Below, one piece after another: positions 9,243 through 22,836 of a DNA stretch of 64,000 nt. The translations under genes and the position numbers were made by a program. How positions within the stretch are numbered: the first letter of the stretch is position 1; every line of letters starts with the position of its first letter. Source of the DNA: Cellulomonas sp. Root930 (GTDB lineage Bacteria; Actinomycetota; Actinomycetes; Actinomycetales; Cellulomonadaceae); NCBI GenBank assembly GCA_001429255.1, contig LMJI01000001.1, positions 2,030,310 through 2,094,309 of the forward strand, read 5' to 3'. Under the pieces are notes generated by a model. That model saw only the letters and a list, made by a program, of their open reading frames with translations, was not told the origin of the DNA and did no database searches.

Positions 9243-9360
9243 TGCCGAGGGGATGCTCCTCTTCGTCGACCCCGTCGAGTGGGGTCGCCCGCGGGTGCTC
9301 GCGGGGGCAGGTCGTCACCAGCGGCTTGCTCGGGGCAGCGGCGAGCGACGTCGATCGTCC

Positions 9361-9390
9361 TTGTCGGGGTTGTCCGGGTCGTCCTACTGT
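9361..9390 (+). promoter_or_regulatory. Candidate promoter of the sigma factor/CHAT operon
   Basis: TTGTCG (9361-9366) and TACTGT (9385-9390) are separated by 18 bp and lie 45 bp before the sigma-factor ATG. This looks like a housekeeping promoter. A GGAAC sequence (9217-9221), which could be an ECF-type -35 element, lies inside the upstream inverted-repeat loop. Confidence 0.45.
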
Positions 9391-9435
9391 GTGCGGGGCG
9401 GCCGCCCGACGAGGCCTGCCTGTGAGGGGTCCATG

Positions 9436-10065
9436 ATGAGTGACGACCTGGTGGAGCCGGTGGACACCGAGCTCCGCAGCCAGGGTGAGGGGCTCGCCGA
9501 CCAGGCGGCCCGCGCGGTGGTGGCCTACCGCGACGGAGACCGTGCGCCGCTCGCCGCCCTGGTGCAGGTGATGACTCCGTTGCTGTGGCACACCGTGCGC
9601 GCCCAGGGGGCTGACCCCGAGCTGGCGCAGGACATCGTGCAGAACACCTGGCTGACCCTCGTGCGGGACATCGAGTCGATCCGGGATCCCCGGGCGACCC
9701 TCCAGTGGATGCTCGTCACGGCCAAGCGCGCCGCGTGGAGGTCCGTGCGGCGCAGCCGCGACGAGATGGTCCGCCACGAGCAGGACGAGCACGTGACCGA
9801 CTGGCTCGCGGCACCGGCGGACGACCTGCCCGACACGGTCGCGGTGCGTTCCGAGCGGGACAAGCTGCTCTGGCAGCACGTCGCCGAGCTGCCCGACCGG
9901 TGCCGGCGGCTGCTCGGCCTGGTCGCACTGGTCGACCGCCCGGACTACGGGGTGGTCTCCCGGGCGCTCGGCATGCCGGTGGGGAGCATCGGACCCACCC
10001 GCGGTCGCTGCCTCGCCAAGCTCCGCGTCGCACTCGCCTCCGACCCCGCCTGGAGCGTGTCATGA
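9436..10065 (+). CDS. Sigma-70 family (ECF-like) RNA polymerase sigma factor
   Basis: This 209-residue protein has sigma region 2 (about residues 38-105: AQDIVQNTWLTLVRDI, then TLQWMLVTAKRAAWRSVRR) and region 4 (about 150-200: ELPDRCRRLLGLVALVDRPD, then an HTH-like VSRALGMPVGSIGPTRGR). There is no region 1.1 or region 3, as in ECF or ECF-like factors. The ATG at 9436 is favoured over the adjacent one at 9433 because GAGGGG then has 6-nt spacing. The stop overlaps the next ATG by 4 nt (ATGA), so it is coupled to the small beta-fold gene and the CHAT gene. It may drive this island or other targets. No classical anti-sigma factor is next to it. Confidence 0.9.
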   Translation: MSDDLVEPVDTELRSQGEGLADQAARAVVAYRDGDRAPLAALVQVMTPLLWHTVRAQGADPELAQDIVQNTWLTLVRDIESIRDPRATLQWMLVTAKRAAWRSVRRSRDEMVRHEQDEHVTDWLAAPADDLPDTVAVRSERDKLLWQHVAELPDRCRRLLGLVALVDRPDYGVVSRALGMPVGSIGPTRGRCLAKLRVALASDPAWSVS

Positions 10066-10565
10066 GCACCGACGAGAGGACCCTCGCGCTGGTCGCCGCG
10101 GGTGGCCTGGACATCGACGACCGCCGCATCCTGAACCGTCTGGCGGAGCTGGTCGAGCGCGCGGACCCGGTACCTCCGGGCCTCATCGAGAGCATCGGCA
10201 TGGCGCTCACCATCGAGGCGATGCACGCCGAGGTGGCCGAGCTGCACCTGGTCGGTGAGCCCGCGCTCGCGGTCCGCGCCGACGAGACGAGCATCGAGGC
10301 CGGCACCATCACGTTCACCACCGACGTGCTCACCGTGATGATCTCGGTGCACGCGGAGGCGGGCCGCGTGCGGGTCGACGGCTGGGCGGCGCCGGCGGGC
10401 GAGCTGTCCGTCGAGCTGCACCAGGGCGGAGACGTCACCTCGACGACGTCGGACGTGGACGGTCGGTTCTCGTTCTCCGACATCGAGCGAGGACCTGCGC
10501 GGCTGGTGCTCCGTCGACCCTCGGACCCCACGGTCCCCATCGTCACGCCGCAGATCGAGCTCTAG
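10062..10565 (+). CDS. Small protein with carboxypeptidase-regulatory-like beta fold
   Basis: This is 167 residues with no signal peptide or membrane segment. The N-terminal half is helical and acidic (LNRLAELVERADPVPPGLIE). The C-terminal half looks like a beta-sandwich: DVLTVMISVHAEAGRVRVDG, then ELSVELHQGGD and DVDGRFSFSDIERGPARLVL. The last part resembles the DxxGxFxFxxLxxGxYxL pattern of carboxypeptidase-regulatory or transthyretin-like domains. It overlaps the sigma gene by 4 nt and lies 5 nt before the CHAT gene. Position suggests a regulator or adaptor between the two, but the sequence alone does not establish this. Confidence 0.7.
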   Translation: MSTDERTLALVAAGGLDIDDRRILNRLAELVERADPVPPGLIESIGMALTIEAMHAEVAELHLVGEPALAVRADETSIEAGTITFTTDVLTVMISVHAEAGRVRVDGWAAPAGELSVELHQGGDVTSTTSDVDGRFSFSDIERGPARLVLRRPSDPTVPIVTPQIEL

Positions 10566-10570
10566 CGCAG

Positions 10571-13177
10571 ATGGCCGAACCCGGCGGTCCGGCGGCGGCC
10601 GGATCGCCGTCACTCGGCGCCCTGGCCGAGCAGGTGCAGCGCGCGGACGACGACAACGCGGAGGGTCGACCGACCCGCGCGCGTCGTCGGCTGCGTCCTG
10701 CACTGCGCGCGCTCGACGCGATGCCCTCGACGCCCGAGGTGGCGCGATGGCGTGGTCGGGCGCTCGTCGAGCTGGCCAAGTGTGACTTCGAGACCCGGGG
10801 TGGGCCGCGCCCGGTGCTCGAACGACTCGACGCGATGCTTGCCGAGCAGGAGGCGTCGGGCGGGGGCTGGCGCGGGCTGCGCCCGGCGGTCGCTGGCCTG
10901 CGTGGCCTGCTGGCGCTGCGGGCCGGTCGCCAGGACGACGCGCTGCGGGAGCTGGACGTGGCGATCGCCGCGTCCGACGACGCCGACCCGATCGACGCGT
11001 GCCGCTCTCTCCTGAACCGCGGGGTGCTGCACATCGAGCGGCGCGAGGTGGCGGCGGCCCGGGCGGACTTCGCGGAATGCGCCCGCCGCGCGCGGGAGGC
11101 CGGCTTCGTCCGCCTCGTGTTCAAGGCGGAGCACAACCTGGGCTACCTCAGCTTCGTCGCCGGCCGCATGCCGGAGGCCCTGGCCGTCATGGAGGCCGCC
11201 GCCGCGATCCTGCCGGGGCCGCCCCGGCCGACCGCGCTCCAGGACCGCGCGCGGGTGCTCCTCGAGGCGGGGCTCGTCGGTGTCGCGGACAGCACCCTGG
11301 CGGAGGCGGCCGCCCGGTTCGCCGAGCAGCACCTCCCGCGCGACGTCGCCGAGTGCGAGCTCGGTCGGGCGGAGTGCGCGATGCTGCGCGGCGACCTCGC
11401 TGCCGCGCGGGACTTCGCCCTGTCCGCCGAACGCCGGTTCCGTCGGCGGGGGGACGACGCCTGGGTGGTCCGGTCGTCGCTGCTGGCGCTGCAGGCGGAC
11501 GCCGAGGCGTACGCGACCGCGCCCGGCGACGTGCACTCCCGCGCGCGCTGGGCGTCGCTGGCCCGCAGCGCGGCCCGGCTGGAGCGGATGTGCGTGTCTA
11601 CCGGCCGCACCATCTGGGCCACGGCGGCCGCGTACGTGCGGATCGAGGCGGACCTCGCGCGCGGGGTGCTCACGGACCCGGCGACCGTGCTCGAGGGGCT
11701 CGGGCCGGTGCGGAACAGCGACCCCATCGCGGTCCGGCTGCACGGGCGCCGCATCCGCGCGATGCTCGCGCTCGAGGCGGGGGACCGGGAGCGCGCCGGA
11801 CGGTACGTCCGCGCAGGTCAGCGCGATCTCGGGCTGCACCGGTCGCGATTCGGCTCACTCGACCTGCGGACCGCCGGCGCGGTGCACGGGACGGGGCTGG
11901 CGGCGCTCGACGTGTCGCTGGCGCTCGCCACCGGCCGCGCCTCGGCGGTGCTGGACGCGGCGGAGCGGGTGCGGTCCGTGATCGGCGGCACCCCGCGGGT
12001 CAACCCGCCCAGCGATCCGGTCTCGGCGGCCCTGCTCGAGGAGCTGCGCGAGCTGATCGACAAGAACCGTGGCGTGCGGCTGCGGGTGGGCGGCGACCCC
12101 CGGCTCATCCGTGTCGAGCGCGAGGCGCAGCGCCTGAAGCACGAGATCCTGGCCCGGTCCTGGCACGAGAGCGGACGGGCAGGCGGCGACCGGGCGGGCC
12201 GCACGGTGGAGGTGCGCAGGCTGCTGCGCGACCGACCCGGCGCGGTGGTCCTCGACGTGCTCGAGCACCGCGGGGAGCTCCTGGCCGTGGAGGTCGGCGA
12301 CCACCGCACCGAGCTGCACCACCTCGGGGAGACGGCGAGCATCGCCGAGCTGGTACGCCGGGTGCACGCCGACCTGGAGGTGACGGCGAACCCGCTGGTG
12401 CCCGCGGACCTGCGCGGGGTCGCGCTGAGCTCCCTGCGTCACGGGATGACGAGGCTGGAGCAGCGGCTCGAGCCCGCGCTCGGTGCACCCGGGGAGCTCG
12501 TCGTCGTGGCGACCGGCTGGCTCGGCGTGCTGCCGTGGTCGATGCTCCCGTCCCGGGTGGGTCTGCCGACCGTCGTCGCGCCGTCGGTGCACCACTGGAT
12601 GACGTATGCCGGCACGGCGAGCAGCGCACCCACCCGGGTCAGCGCCGCGGCCGGGCCGGGACTGCGGCACGCCGAGGCGGAGGCGGAGGAGATCGGTCGG
12701 CTGTGGCCCGGGGGCGAGGTCGTGGTGGGTGAGGAGGCCACGGTCTCCCGGATGATCGGCCTGCTTGGCTCGCCCGGCATCGTGCACCTCGCCGCGCACG
12801 GCCGCCACGAGCCCGACAACCCGTTGTTCTCCTCGGTCCGGATGGCCGACGGGCCGCTCTTCGCGCACGAGCTGGACTCGGGCGGAGCGTCGCCGGACCT
12901 CGTGCTGCTGTCCAGCTGCGAGGTGGGCCGCGCGAGCATCCGGGCCGGGGGAGAGGCGCTCGGGCTCGCGAGCGTGCTCCTGCGCACCGGCGTCGGCTGC
13001 GTCGTGGCCGCGCTGGCCCCGCTGCCCGACGCGACCGCGCTCGCGGTGATGACGCGCACCCACGCCCTGCTGGCCACGGGTGTGCCGGTGGCGCAGGCTG
13101 TCGCGACGGCGACCGCGGAGGACGCGGCCCAGACGGGGGTCGTCGCGCCGCTGGTCTGCTTCGGCGCCCCGCTCTGA
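10571..13177 (+). CDS. TPR-CHAT domain protease
   Basis: This is an 868-residue protein. Residues 1 to about 470 are Ala/Arg/Leu-rich paired helices consistent with TPR repeats. A linker follows. The C-terminal ~270 residues form a CHAT (caspase-HetF-associated) domain. The catalytic dyad is visible: His743 in VHLAAHGRH and Cys783 in LLSSCEVG, 40 residues apart as usual. Later family motifs are GGEALGLASVLLRTG and the final CFGAPL. CHAT proteins are caspase-like cysteine peptidases. The TPR part usually senses a partner or recruits a substrate. This is the last gene of the sigma operon, followed within 10 nt by the rplJ promoter. Its substrate is unknown; the PFTE protease is an attractive but untested candidate. 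Confidence 0.88.
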   Translation: MAEPGGPAAAGSPSLGALAEQVQRADDDNAEGRPTRARRRLRPALRALDAMPSTPEVARWRGRALVELAKCDFETRGGPRPVLERLDAMLAEQEASGGGWRGLRPAVAGLRGLLALRAGRQDDALRELDVAIAASDDADPIDACRSLLNRGVLHIERREVAAARADFAECARRAREAGFVRLVFKAEHNLGYLSFVAGRMPEALAVMEAAAAILPGPPRPTALQDRARVLLEAGLVGVADSTLAEAAARFAEQHLPRDVAECELGRAECAMLRGDLAAARDFALSAERRFRRRGDDAWVVRSSLLALQADAEAYATAPGDVHSRARWASLARSAARLERMCVSTGRTIWATAAAYVRIEADLARGVLTDPATVLEGLGPVRNSDPIAVRLHGRRIRAMLALEAGDRERAGRYVRAGQRDLGLHRSRFGSLDLRTAGAVHGTGLAALDVSLALATGRASAVLDAAERVRSVIGGTPRVNPPSDPVSAALLEELRELIDKNRGVRLRVGGDPRLIRVEREAQRLKHEILARSWHESGRAGGDRAGRTVEVRRLLRDRPGAVVLDVLEHRGELLAVEVGDHRTELHHLGETASIAELVRRVHADLEVTANPLVPADLRGVALSSLRHGMTRLEQRLEPALGAPGELVVVATGWLGVLPWSMLPSRVGLPTVVAPSVHHWMTYAGTASSAPTRVSAAAGPGLRHAEAEAEEIGRLWPGGEVVVGEEATVSRMIGLLGSPGIVHLAAHGRHEPDNPLFSSVRMADGPLFAHELDSGGASPDLVLLSSCEVGRASIRAGGEALGLASVLLRTGVGCVVAALAPLPDATALAVMTRTHALLATGVPVAQAVATATAEDAAQTGVVAPLVCFGAPL

Positions 13178-13184
13178 GGGCGAT

Positions 13185-13213
13185 TTGGTCACCTCCGGCG
13201 GGTGCCGTACCCT
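13185..13213 (+). promoter_or_regulatory. rplJ promoter
   Basis: TTGGTC (13185-13190) and TACCCT (13208-13213) are 17 bp apart. The promoter lies just 8 nt after the CHAT stop, so rplJ-rplL have their own promoter independent of the island. The spacer resembles that of the rplM promoter (51968-51997). Confidence 0.75.
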
Positions 13214-13390
13214 GAGGGGACCCAAAGACCGCCGGTCGTCGACCGTGTCGTGCGCACGCAGTGCTCACGCCCGATCGCCCGAAGTCCCGCAGCACGCGGA
13301 GGCCAGCGCAGGTGAGTGTTCCCGGATGGTTCGGCTTGCGCCGAGCTGCCTGCCGAGCCCCGCGCCTGCGCGGGGCTCTTCCTGTTGGGG
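13214..13390 (+). promoter_or_regulatory. Ribosomal protein L10 leader (autoregulatory RNA)
   Basis: The 216-nt untranslated stretch before rplJ has the features of the L10-leader family. There is a 5' stem with AAGACCGCCGGTC, a central structured region with CCAGCGCAGGTGAGTG, and a strong 9-bp hairpin AGCCCCGCG/CGCGGGGCT (13356-13364 with 13369-13377) followed by CTTCCTGTT. In the family, L10 (with L12) binds the leader and represses its own operon. The 3' hairpin may be a terminator or attenuator. Exact boundaries are approximate. Confidence 0.7.
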
Positions 13391-13429
13391 GACGTGACGA
13401 CCGGTGGCACCACCATCGGAAGGATTGCC

Positions 13430-13963
13430 ATGGCGAGGCCGGACAAGGCAGCCGCTGTCGCAGAGCTCACGGACCTGTTCCGTGACTCCAACGCGGCCGT
13501 GCTGACCGAGTACCGCGGGCTCACCGTTGCTCAGCTCAAGAAGCTGCGCAAGGCGCTCAGCGGCAACGCAACCTACGCCGTGGTGAAGAACACGCTGACC
13601 GCGATCGCGGCCAAGGATGCCGGCCTCGAAGGCCTCGACGACGCGCTCACGGGCCCGTCGGCGATCGCCTTCGTCTCCGGTGACCCGGTCGAGGCCGCCA
13701 AGGGACTGCGTGACTTCGCCAAGGCGAACCCCGCACTGGTCATCAAGGGCGGTGTCCTCGACGGACGCGCCCTGACCGCTGCGGACGTCACCAAGCTCGC
13801 GGACCTCGAGTCCCGTGAGGTTCTGCTGGCCAAGGCGGCCGGCGTGTTCAAGGCGTCGCTCTTCCAGGCGGCCTACCTGTTCACCGCCCCCGCCGCTCAG
13901 GCTGCACGCACCGTCGACGCTCTCCGGCTCAAGCTCGAGGAGTCGACCGAGGTCGCTGCCTGA
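13430..13963 (+). CDS. rplJ: 50S ribosomal protein L10
   Basis: At 177 residues it has the usual length. It starts [17 protein letters not shown], with the conserved [19 protein letters not shown] segment near residues 25-43. L10 is the base of the L7/L12 stalk. I chose the ATG at 13430 because GGAAGGA lies 5-11 nt upstream. Longer in-frame extensions would run back through the leader RNA. Confidence 0.97.
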   Translation: MARPDKAAAVAELTDLFRDSNAAVLTEYRGLTVAQLKKLRKALSGNATYAVVKNTLTAIAAKDAGLEGLDDALTGPSAIAFVSGDPVEAAKGLRDFAKANPALVIKGGVLDGRALTAADVTKLADLESREVLLAKAAGVFKASLFQAAYLFTAPAAQAARTVDALRLKLEESTEVAA

Positions 13964-14046
13964 GCCACCCGGCGACAGGCACTCACTGAACCCCCGCCCA
14001 GGTAGCCGCACCGGCCACCGGGCATTGATCGGAAGGAACCGCCACC

Positions 14047-14436
14047 ATGGCGAAGCTCACCACCACCGAGCTCATCGACGCGTTCAAGGAGCTCTCCCTC
14101 ATCGAGCTCTCCGAGTTCGTGAAGGCGTTCGAGGAGACCTTCGAGGTCACCGCTGCCGCTCCCGTCGCCGCTGCGGCCCCCGCCGGCGCCGGTGGCGCTG
14201 CCGAGGTCGAGGCCGAGGAGGAGAAGGACTCGTTCGACGTCGTCCTCGAGGCCGCCGGTGACAAGAAGATCCAGGTCATCAAGGAGGTGCGCGTCCTGAC
14301 GAGCCTCGGCCTGAAGGAGGCCAAGGACCTCGTGGACGCCGCTCCCAAGGCCGTCCTGGAGGGCATCACCAAGGAGAACGCCGAGAAGGCCAAGGCGACC
14401 CTCGAGGCCGCCGGCGCCACGGTCACCCTCAAGTGA
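14047..14436 (+). CDS. rplL: 50S ribosomal protein L7/L12
   Basis: This is a 129-residue stalk protein. It has an N-terminal dimerisation helix pair (residues 1-35), an Ala-rich acidic hinge (about 36-60) and a C-terminal factor-binding domain ([20 protein letters not shown] onward). It recruits EF-G, EF-Tu, IF2 and RF3. It starts with ATG after a GGAAGGAACC site and lies 83 nt after rplJ. Autoregulation is expected through the L10 leader. Confidence 0.98.
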   Translation: MAKLTTTELIDAFKELSLIELSEFVKAFEETFEVTAAAPVAAAAPAGAGGAAEVEAEEEKDSFDVVLEAAGDKKIQVIKEVRVLTSLGLKEAKDLVDAAPKAVLEGITKENAEKAKATLEAAGATVTLK

Positions 14437-14491
14437 TCGCCGCCTCCGTCGCCGGTCCGCCGGTCGCACGGAGGTAGCACGCCAGCTCGCA

Positions 14492-14529
14492 GACGAGGCC
14501 CGCGCCCCCTCGGGGACGCGGGCCTCGTC
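14492..14529 (+). terminator. Hairpin terminator/attenuator between rplL and rpoB
   Basis: A 13-bp stem pairs GACGAGGCCCGCG (14492-14504) with CGCGGGCCTCGTC (14517-14529), and its loop can add a further CCCC/GGGG pairing. In many bacteria partial readthrough here sets the rplL:rpoB ratio. The separate rpoB promoter downstream fits that. Confidence 0.75.
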
Positions 14530-14690
14530 GCGTCCGGATGAGGGACAGGCTTTCGCCGGCCCGTTCCGTGTGCCACCATGTGCGCGACGACAACGACGTC
14601 GTCGTGCGGGCGGAGCCGCCCGCTCGTACCGGACGCCTCAGGGTCGGTCACCCATCTCGGTGGGGGACTCCAGGGGGTGTCGATGCCGGG

Positions 14691-14871
14691 TGGACTTTGC
14701 AGCCGCGGCCGAGTATGCTAGCGCTTTGCGCTGGCCTGTGCCCGCGATCCCGTATAACCCGAGCCCACCCTCGTCGTCAATGCACGACGTCGTGGGGCTC
14801 GCCGGCCGGGGGATCGCGCCTAGCCAGGACCAGTGCAGCGTGCACTCGATCCGCTGGGAAGGACCCCTCTT
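14691..14871 (+). promoter_or_regulatory. rpoB promoter and 5' leader (within the 435-bp rplL-rpoB gap)
   Basis: TGGACT (14691-14696) and TATGCT (14714-14719) are 17 bp apart, giving a transcript with about 145 nt of leader. The gap 14437-14871 holds no gene that I can support. It contains the hairpin at 14492-14529, about 160 bp of featureless GC-rich DNA, this promoter and the leader. A GGGAAGGAC ribosome-binding site (14857-14865) precedes the TTG start. Confidence 0.55.
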
Positions 14872-17800
14872 TTGGCTGCCTCGCGCACCCCTTCTGCTCC
14901 GACCGCCGACGCCATCGCGAACCGCACCGCCTCTCGCCGTATCTCCTTCGCCAAGATCCACGAGCCCCTCGAGGTCCCGGACCTGCTCGGTCTGCAGACG
15001 GAGAGCTTCGACTGGCTGCTCGGCAACGAGAAGTGGCAGGGCCGTGTGGCCAAGGCCCTCGAGGCCGGTCGGCAGGACGTTCCCGAGACCGCTGGTCTCG
15101 AGGAGATCTTCGAGGAGATCTCGCCCATCGAGGACTTCGGCGGCTCCATGTCGCTGTCGTTCCGCGAGCACCGCTTCGAGCCGCCGAAGTACACGGCCGA
15201 GGAGTGCAAGGAGAAGGACTTCACCTTCGCCGCCCCGCTGTTCGTCACGGCGGAGTTCGTCAACTACACCACCGGTGAGATCAAGAGCCAGACGGTCTTC
15301 ATGGGCGACTTCCCGCTCATGACCGAGCGCGGCACCTTCATCATCAACGGCACCGAGCGCGTCGTCGTCTCGCAGCTCGTCCGCTCGCCGGGCGTCTACT
15401 TCGAGCGCACCGCGGACAAGACGTCCGACAAGGACGTCCTCACGGCCAAGGTCATCCCGAGCCGCGGCGCCTGGCTCGAGTTCGAGATCGACAAGCGCGA
15501 CAACGTCGGCGTGCGCGTCGACCGCAAGCGCAAGCAGAACGCCACCGTGCTGCTCAAGGCGCTCGGCATGACGGACGCGGAGATCCGCGAGGAGTTCGCC
15601 GCGTACCCGGCCGTCATCGACACGCTGGACAAGGACCACGTCCAGACGCAGGACGAGGCGCTGCTCGACCTCTACCGCAAGATCCGCCCGGGCGAGCCGC
15701 CCACGGTCGAGGCCGGCCGCGCGCTGATCGAGAACTTCTACTTCAACCCGAAGCGCTACGACCTCGCCAAGGTCGGCCGCTACAAGCTGAACAAGAAGCT
15801 CGGCCTGGACGTCCCGCTCGCCGACTCGGTCCTGTCCAAGGACGACGTCGTCGCGACGATCAAGTACCTCGCGTCGCTGCACATCGACCTGCCCTCGCTG
15901 CCCGGCACGCGTGGCGGCGAGTCCGTCGAGATCCGCGTCGAGCCCGACGACATCGACCACTTCGGCAACCGTCGCATCCGCGCGGTCGGCGAGCTCATCC
16001 AGAACCAGGTCCGCACGGGCCTGTCGCGGATGGAGCGCGTCGTGCGCGAGCGCATGACGACGCAGGACGTCGAGGCGATCACCCCGCAGACCCTGATCAA
16101 CATCCGCCCCGTGGTGGCGTCGATCAAGGAGTTCTTCGGCACGTCGCAGCTGTCGCAGTTCATGGACCAGAACAACCCCCTCGCGGGCCTGACGCACAAG
16201 CGTCGCCTGTCCGCGCTGGGCCCGGGTGGTCTGTCCCGCGACCGCGCCGGTATGGAGGTCCGTGACGTCCACCCGTCGCACTACGGCCGCATGTGCCCGA
16301 TCGAGACCCCTGAGGGCCCGAACATCGGCCTCATCGGCTCGCTCGCCACGTACGGGCGGATCAACCCGTTCGGCTTCGTCGAGACCCCGTACCGCAAGGT
16401 CATCAAGGGCAAGGTCTCCGACGAGGTCCACTACCTGACCGCCGACGACGAGGACCGCCACGTCATCGCGCAGGCGAATGCCCCGCTCAAGGCGAACGGT
16501 GCCTTCGAGGAGGACCGCGTCCTCGTCCGCGTCAAGGGCGGCGAGATCGAGTACGTCGCCGGCGAGGCCGTCGACTACATGGACGTCTCCCCGCGCCAGA
16601 TGGTGTCGGTGGCCACGGCCCTGATCCCGTTCCTCGAGCACGACGACGCCAACCGTGCCCTCATGGGTGCCAACATGCAGCGCCAGGCCGTCCCGCTGGT
16701 CCGTTCCGAGGCCCCGCTCGTGGGTACCGGCATGGAGCGTCGTGCGGCCATCGACGCGGGCGACGTCATCGTCGCGACGAAGCCGGGTGTCGTCACCGAG
16801 GTGTCGGCCGACCTGATCGTCGTCGCCAACGACGACGCCACCACGTCGACGTACCGCGTCGCCAAGTTCCGTCGCTCGAACCAGGGCACGTCCTACAACC
16901 AGCGCGTGCTGGTCGACCAGGGCGCCCGCGTCGAGGTCAACTCGGTGCTCGCCGACGGTCCGGCCACGGACGAGGGCGAGCTCGCGCTCGGCCGCAACCT
17001 GCTGGTCGCGTTCATGTCGTGGGAGGGCCACAACTACGAGGACGCGATCATCCTGTCGCAGCGCCTCGTGCAGGACGACGTCCTGTCCTCGATCCACATC
17101 GAGGAGCACGAGGTCGACGCGCGCGACACCAAGCTCGGCCCGGAGGAGATCACGCGGGACATCCCGAACGTCTCCGAGGAGGTCCTCGCGGACCTGGACG
17201 AGCGCGGGATCATCCGCATCGGCGCCGAGGTCGCGGCCGGCGACATCCTCGTCGGCAAGGTCACGCCCAAGGGCGAGACCGAGCTGACCCCGGAGGAGCG
17301 CCTGCTCCGTGCGATCTTCGGTGAGAAGGCGCGCGAGGTCCGCGACACGTCGCTCAAGGTGCCCCACGGCGAGTCCGGCACGGTCATCGAGGTCCGCACG
17401 TTCAGCCGCGAGGACGGCGACGAGCTGCCCGCCGGCGTGAACGAGCTGGTCCGCGTGTACATCGCGCAGCGACGCAAGATCACGGACGGCGACAAGCTGG
17501 CCGGCCGTCACGGCAACAAGGGCGTCATCTCCAAGATCCTGCCGGTCGAGGACATGCCGTTCCTCGCCGACGGGACCGCGGTCGACGTCGTCCTCAACCC
17601 GCTCGGTGTCCCCGGCCGCATGAACGTCGGCCAGGTCCTGGAGACGCACCTCGGCTGGGTGGCCAAGCAGGGCTGGGACATCCAGCTCGCCGAGGGTGAC
17701 GTGTCCTGGCGGGACGACGTCCCGGCCATCGCCGCGTCGTCGCCGGCCGGCAACCCGGTCGCCACGCCCGTGTTCGACGGTGTCCCGGAGACGACCCTCA

Positions 17801-18378
17801 CCGGTCTGCTCTCGGCCACGCTGCCGAACCGTGACGGTGTCCGCACCGTGGGTGGCGACGGCAAGGCGCGCCTGTTCGACGGGCGTTCCGGCGAGCCGTT
17901 CCCGGACCCGGTCGCGGTCGGCTACATGTACATCCTCAAGCTGCACCACCTCGTCGACGACAAGATCCACGCACGTTCCACGGGTCCGTACTCGATGATC
18001 ACGCAGCAGCCGCTGGGTGGTAAGGCGCAGTTCGGTGGCCAGCGGTTCGGCGAGATGGAGGTGTGGGCCCTCGAGGCGTACGGCGCCGCCTACACGCTGC
18101 AGGAGCTTCTCACCATCAAGTCGGACGACGTCCCCGGACGCGTCAAGGTGTACGAGGCGATCGTCAAGGGGGAGAACATCCCCGACTCGGGCATCCCGGA
18201 GTCCTTCAAGGTCCTCCTCAAGGAGATGCAGTCGCTCTGCCTGAACGTGGAGGTGCTCTCCTCGGACGGCGTCTCCATCGACATGAAGGAGAACGACGAC
18301 GAGGTCTACCGCGCAGCGGAAGAGCTCGGCATCGACCTGTCCCGGCGCCCGAACGCCAGCAGCGTCGAAGAGATCTGA
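14872..18378 (+). CDS. rpoB: DNA-directed RNA polymerase subunit beta
   Basis: This is 1168 residues from a TTG start that encodes LAASRT in frame. Actinobacterial rpoB often begins with TTG or GTG in this context, and GGGAAGGAC lies 7 nt upstream. Conserved blocks include [20 protein letters not shown] near the N-terminus, the rifampicin region [20 protein letters not shown] with the usual sensitive residues, [11 protein letters not shown], and the C-terminal [20 protein letters not shown]. It forms the catalytic cleft with beta-prime. It lies 117 nt upstream of rpoC. Confidence 0.98.
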   Translation: MAASRTPSAPTADAIANRTASRRISFAKIHEPLEVPDLLGLQTESFDWLLGNEKWQGRVAKALEAGRQDVPETAGLEEIFEEISPIEDFGGSMSLSFREHRFEPPKYTAEECKEKDFTFAAPLFVTAEFVNYTTGEIKSQTVFMGDFPLMTERGTFIINGTERVVVSQLVRSPGVYFERTADKTSDKDVLTAKVIPSRGAWLEFEIDKRDNVGVRVDRKRKQNATVLLKALGMTDAEIREEFAAYPAVIDTLDKDHVQTQDEALLDLYRKIRPGEPPTVEAGRALIENFYFNPKRYDLAKVGRYKLNKKLGLDVPLADSVLSKDDVVATIKYLASLHIDLPSLPGTRGGESVEIRVEPDDIDHFGNRRIRAVGELIQNQVRTGLSRMERVVRERMTTQDVEAITPQTLINIRPVVASIKEFFGTSQLSQFMDQNNPLAGLTHKRRLSALGPGGLSRDRAGMEVRDVHPSHYGRMCPIETPEGPNIGLIGSLATYGRINPFGFVETPYRKVIKGKVSDEVHYLTADDEDRHVIAQANAPLKANGAFEEDRVLVRVKGGEIEYVAGEAVDYMDVSPRQMVSVATALIPFLEHDDANRALMGANMQRQAVPLVRSEAPLVGTGMERRAAIDAGDVIVATKPGVVTEVSADLIVVANDDATTSTYRVAKFRRSNQGTSYNQRVLVDQGARVEVNSVLADGPATDEGELALGRNLLVAFMSWEGHNYEDAIILSQRLVQDDVLSSIHIEEHEVDARDTKLGPEEITRDIPNVSEEVLADLDERGIIRIGAEVAAGDILVGKVTPKGETELTPEERLLRAIFGEKAREVRDTSLKVPHGESGTVIEVRTFSREDGDELPAGVNELVRVYIAQRRKITDGDKLAGRHGNKGVISKILPVEDMPFLADGTAVDVVLNPLGVPGRMNVGQVLETHLGWVAKQGWDIQLAEGDVSWRDDVPAIAASSPAGNPVATPVFDGVPETTLTGLLSATLPNRDGVRTVGGDGKARLFDGRSGEPFPDPVAVGYMYILKLHHLVDDKIHARSTGPYSMITQQPLGGKAQFGGQRFGEMEVWALEAYGAAYTLQELLTIKSDDVPGRVKVYEAIVKGENIPDSGIPESFKVLLKEMQSLCLNVEVLSSDGVSIDMKENDDEVYRAAEELGIDLSRRPNASSVEEI

Positions 18379-18495
18379 CGTCGAGCCCCGGTCCGGCTGC
18401 TCTCACGAGATGCCGGACCGGGTGCCCGCACCCTTTAGCAACATTTCCGTTCCGCTGGTCCTCGAGACCGGCAAGCGAAGGAAGTAGGACCCCTC

Positions 18496-22365
<3,870 letters not shown>

Positions 22366-22384
22366 TCTCGGCCTCAACGCCTCA

Positions 22385-22421
22385 CCCGAGGGGGTCCACC
22401 GTCACGGTGGGCCCCCTCGGG
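22385..22421 (+). terminator. rpoC terminator
   Basis: An outer 10-bp stem pairs CCCGAGGGGG (22385-22394) with CCCCCTCGGG (22412-22421). A nested hairpin CCACCGT/ACGGTGG (22396-22410) sits inside. CCTTTCGTC follows. This closes the rpoB-rpoC unit. Confidence 0.85.
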
Positions 22422-22502
22422 CCTTTCGTCCCGGGAATCCCCGGCGCGCTCCTGGTGTTCTGTGAGGGTGCCCCGTGAGGGCTGGCTCTGTGGTCAGCCG
22501 CT

Positions 22503-22836
22503 TTGACGCCTCCCCAGGCGCCAGGTAACGTAGGACACCGTGCCCGCGCCGTCGGGCTCTCGCGCATGCACTCGGTGGACGCCTGGTCCTGGACTCAGTT
22601 CAGGATGGTGGGTCCGGGGGCATCGGGTGGTCTCTCTCCACCGCGCCGTCTCTCCTCAAGGCAACCTTGCGGACTGCGGTGCGGAGGACCGGGGCGACAC
22701 GCCCGGGCGCGGGGGTCGGTTCGGGACGCAAGAACTGCGAGGTAGTCGCGCGACGGGCGACGATCCTCGACCATGCCGGCCGTCCAGGGTGACGGGTGCC
22801 GGTCGACCAGAGATTCATCCAACAGACGGAGACGTA
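22503..22836 (+). promoter_or_regulatory. rpsL promoter and long 5' leader
   Basis: TTGACG (22503-22508) and TAACGT (22526-22531) with 17-bp spacing form one of the best promoter matches in the window. Transcription from about 22538 would give a ~300-nt untranslated leader before rpsL. The gap 22366-22836 otherwise holds only the rpoC terminator and no supported gene. The leader is GC-rich and can fold locally, for example GGGCG-centred stems near 22690-22720, but I recognise no known riboswitch or r-protein leader. Confidence 0.6.

Noticed and set aside
6324..13177. Transposon or prophage
   Set aside because: I see no transposase, integrase, terminal repeats or target duplications around the island. 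Composition is similar to its surroundings.
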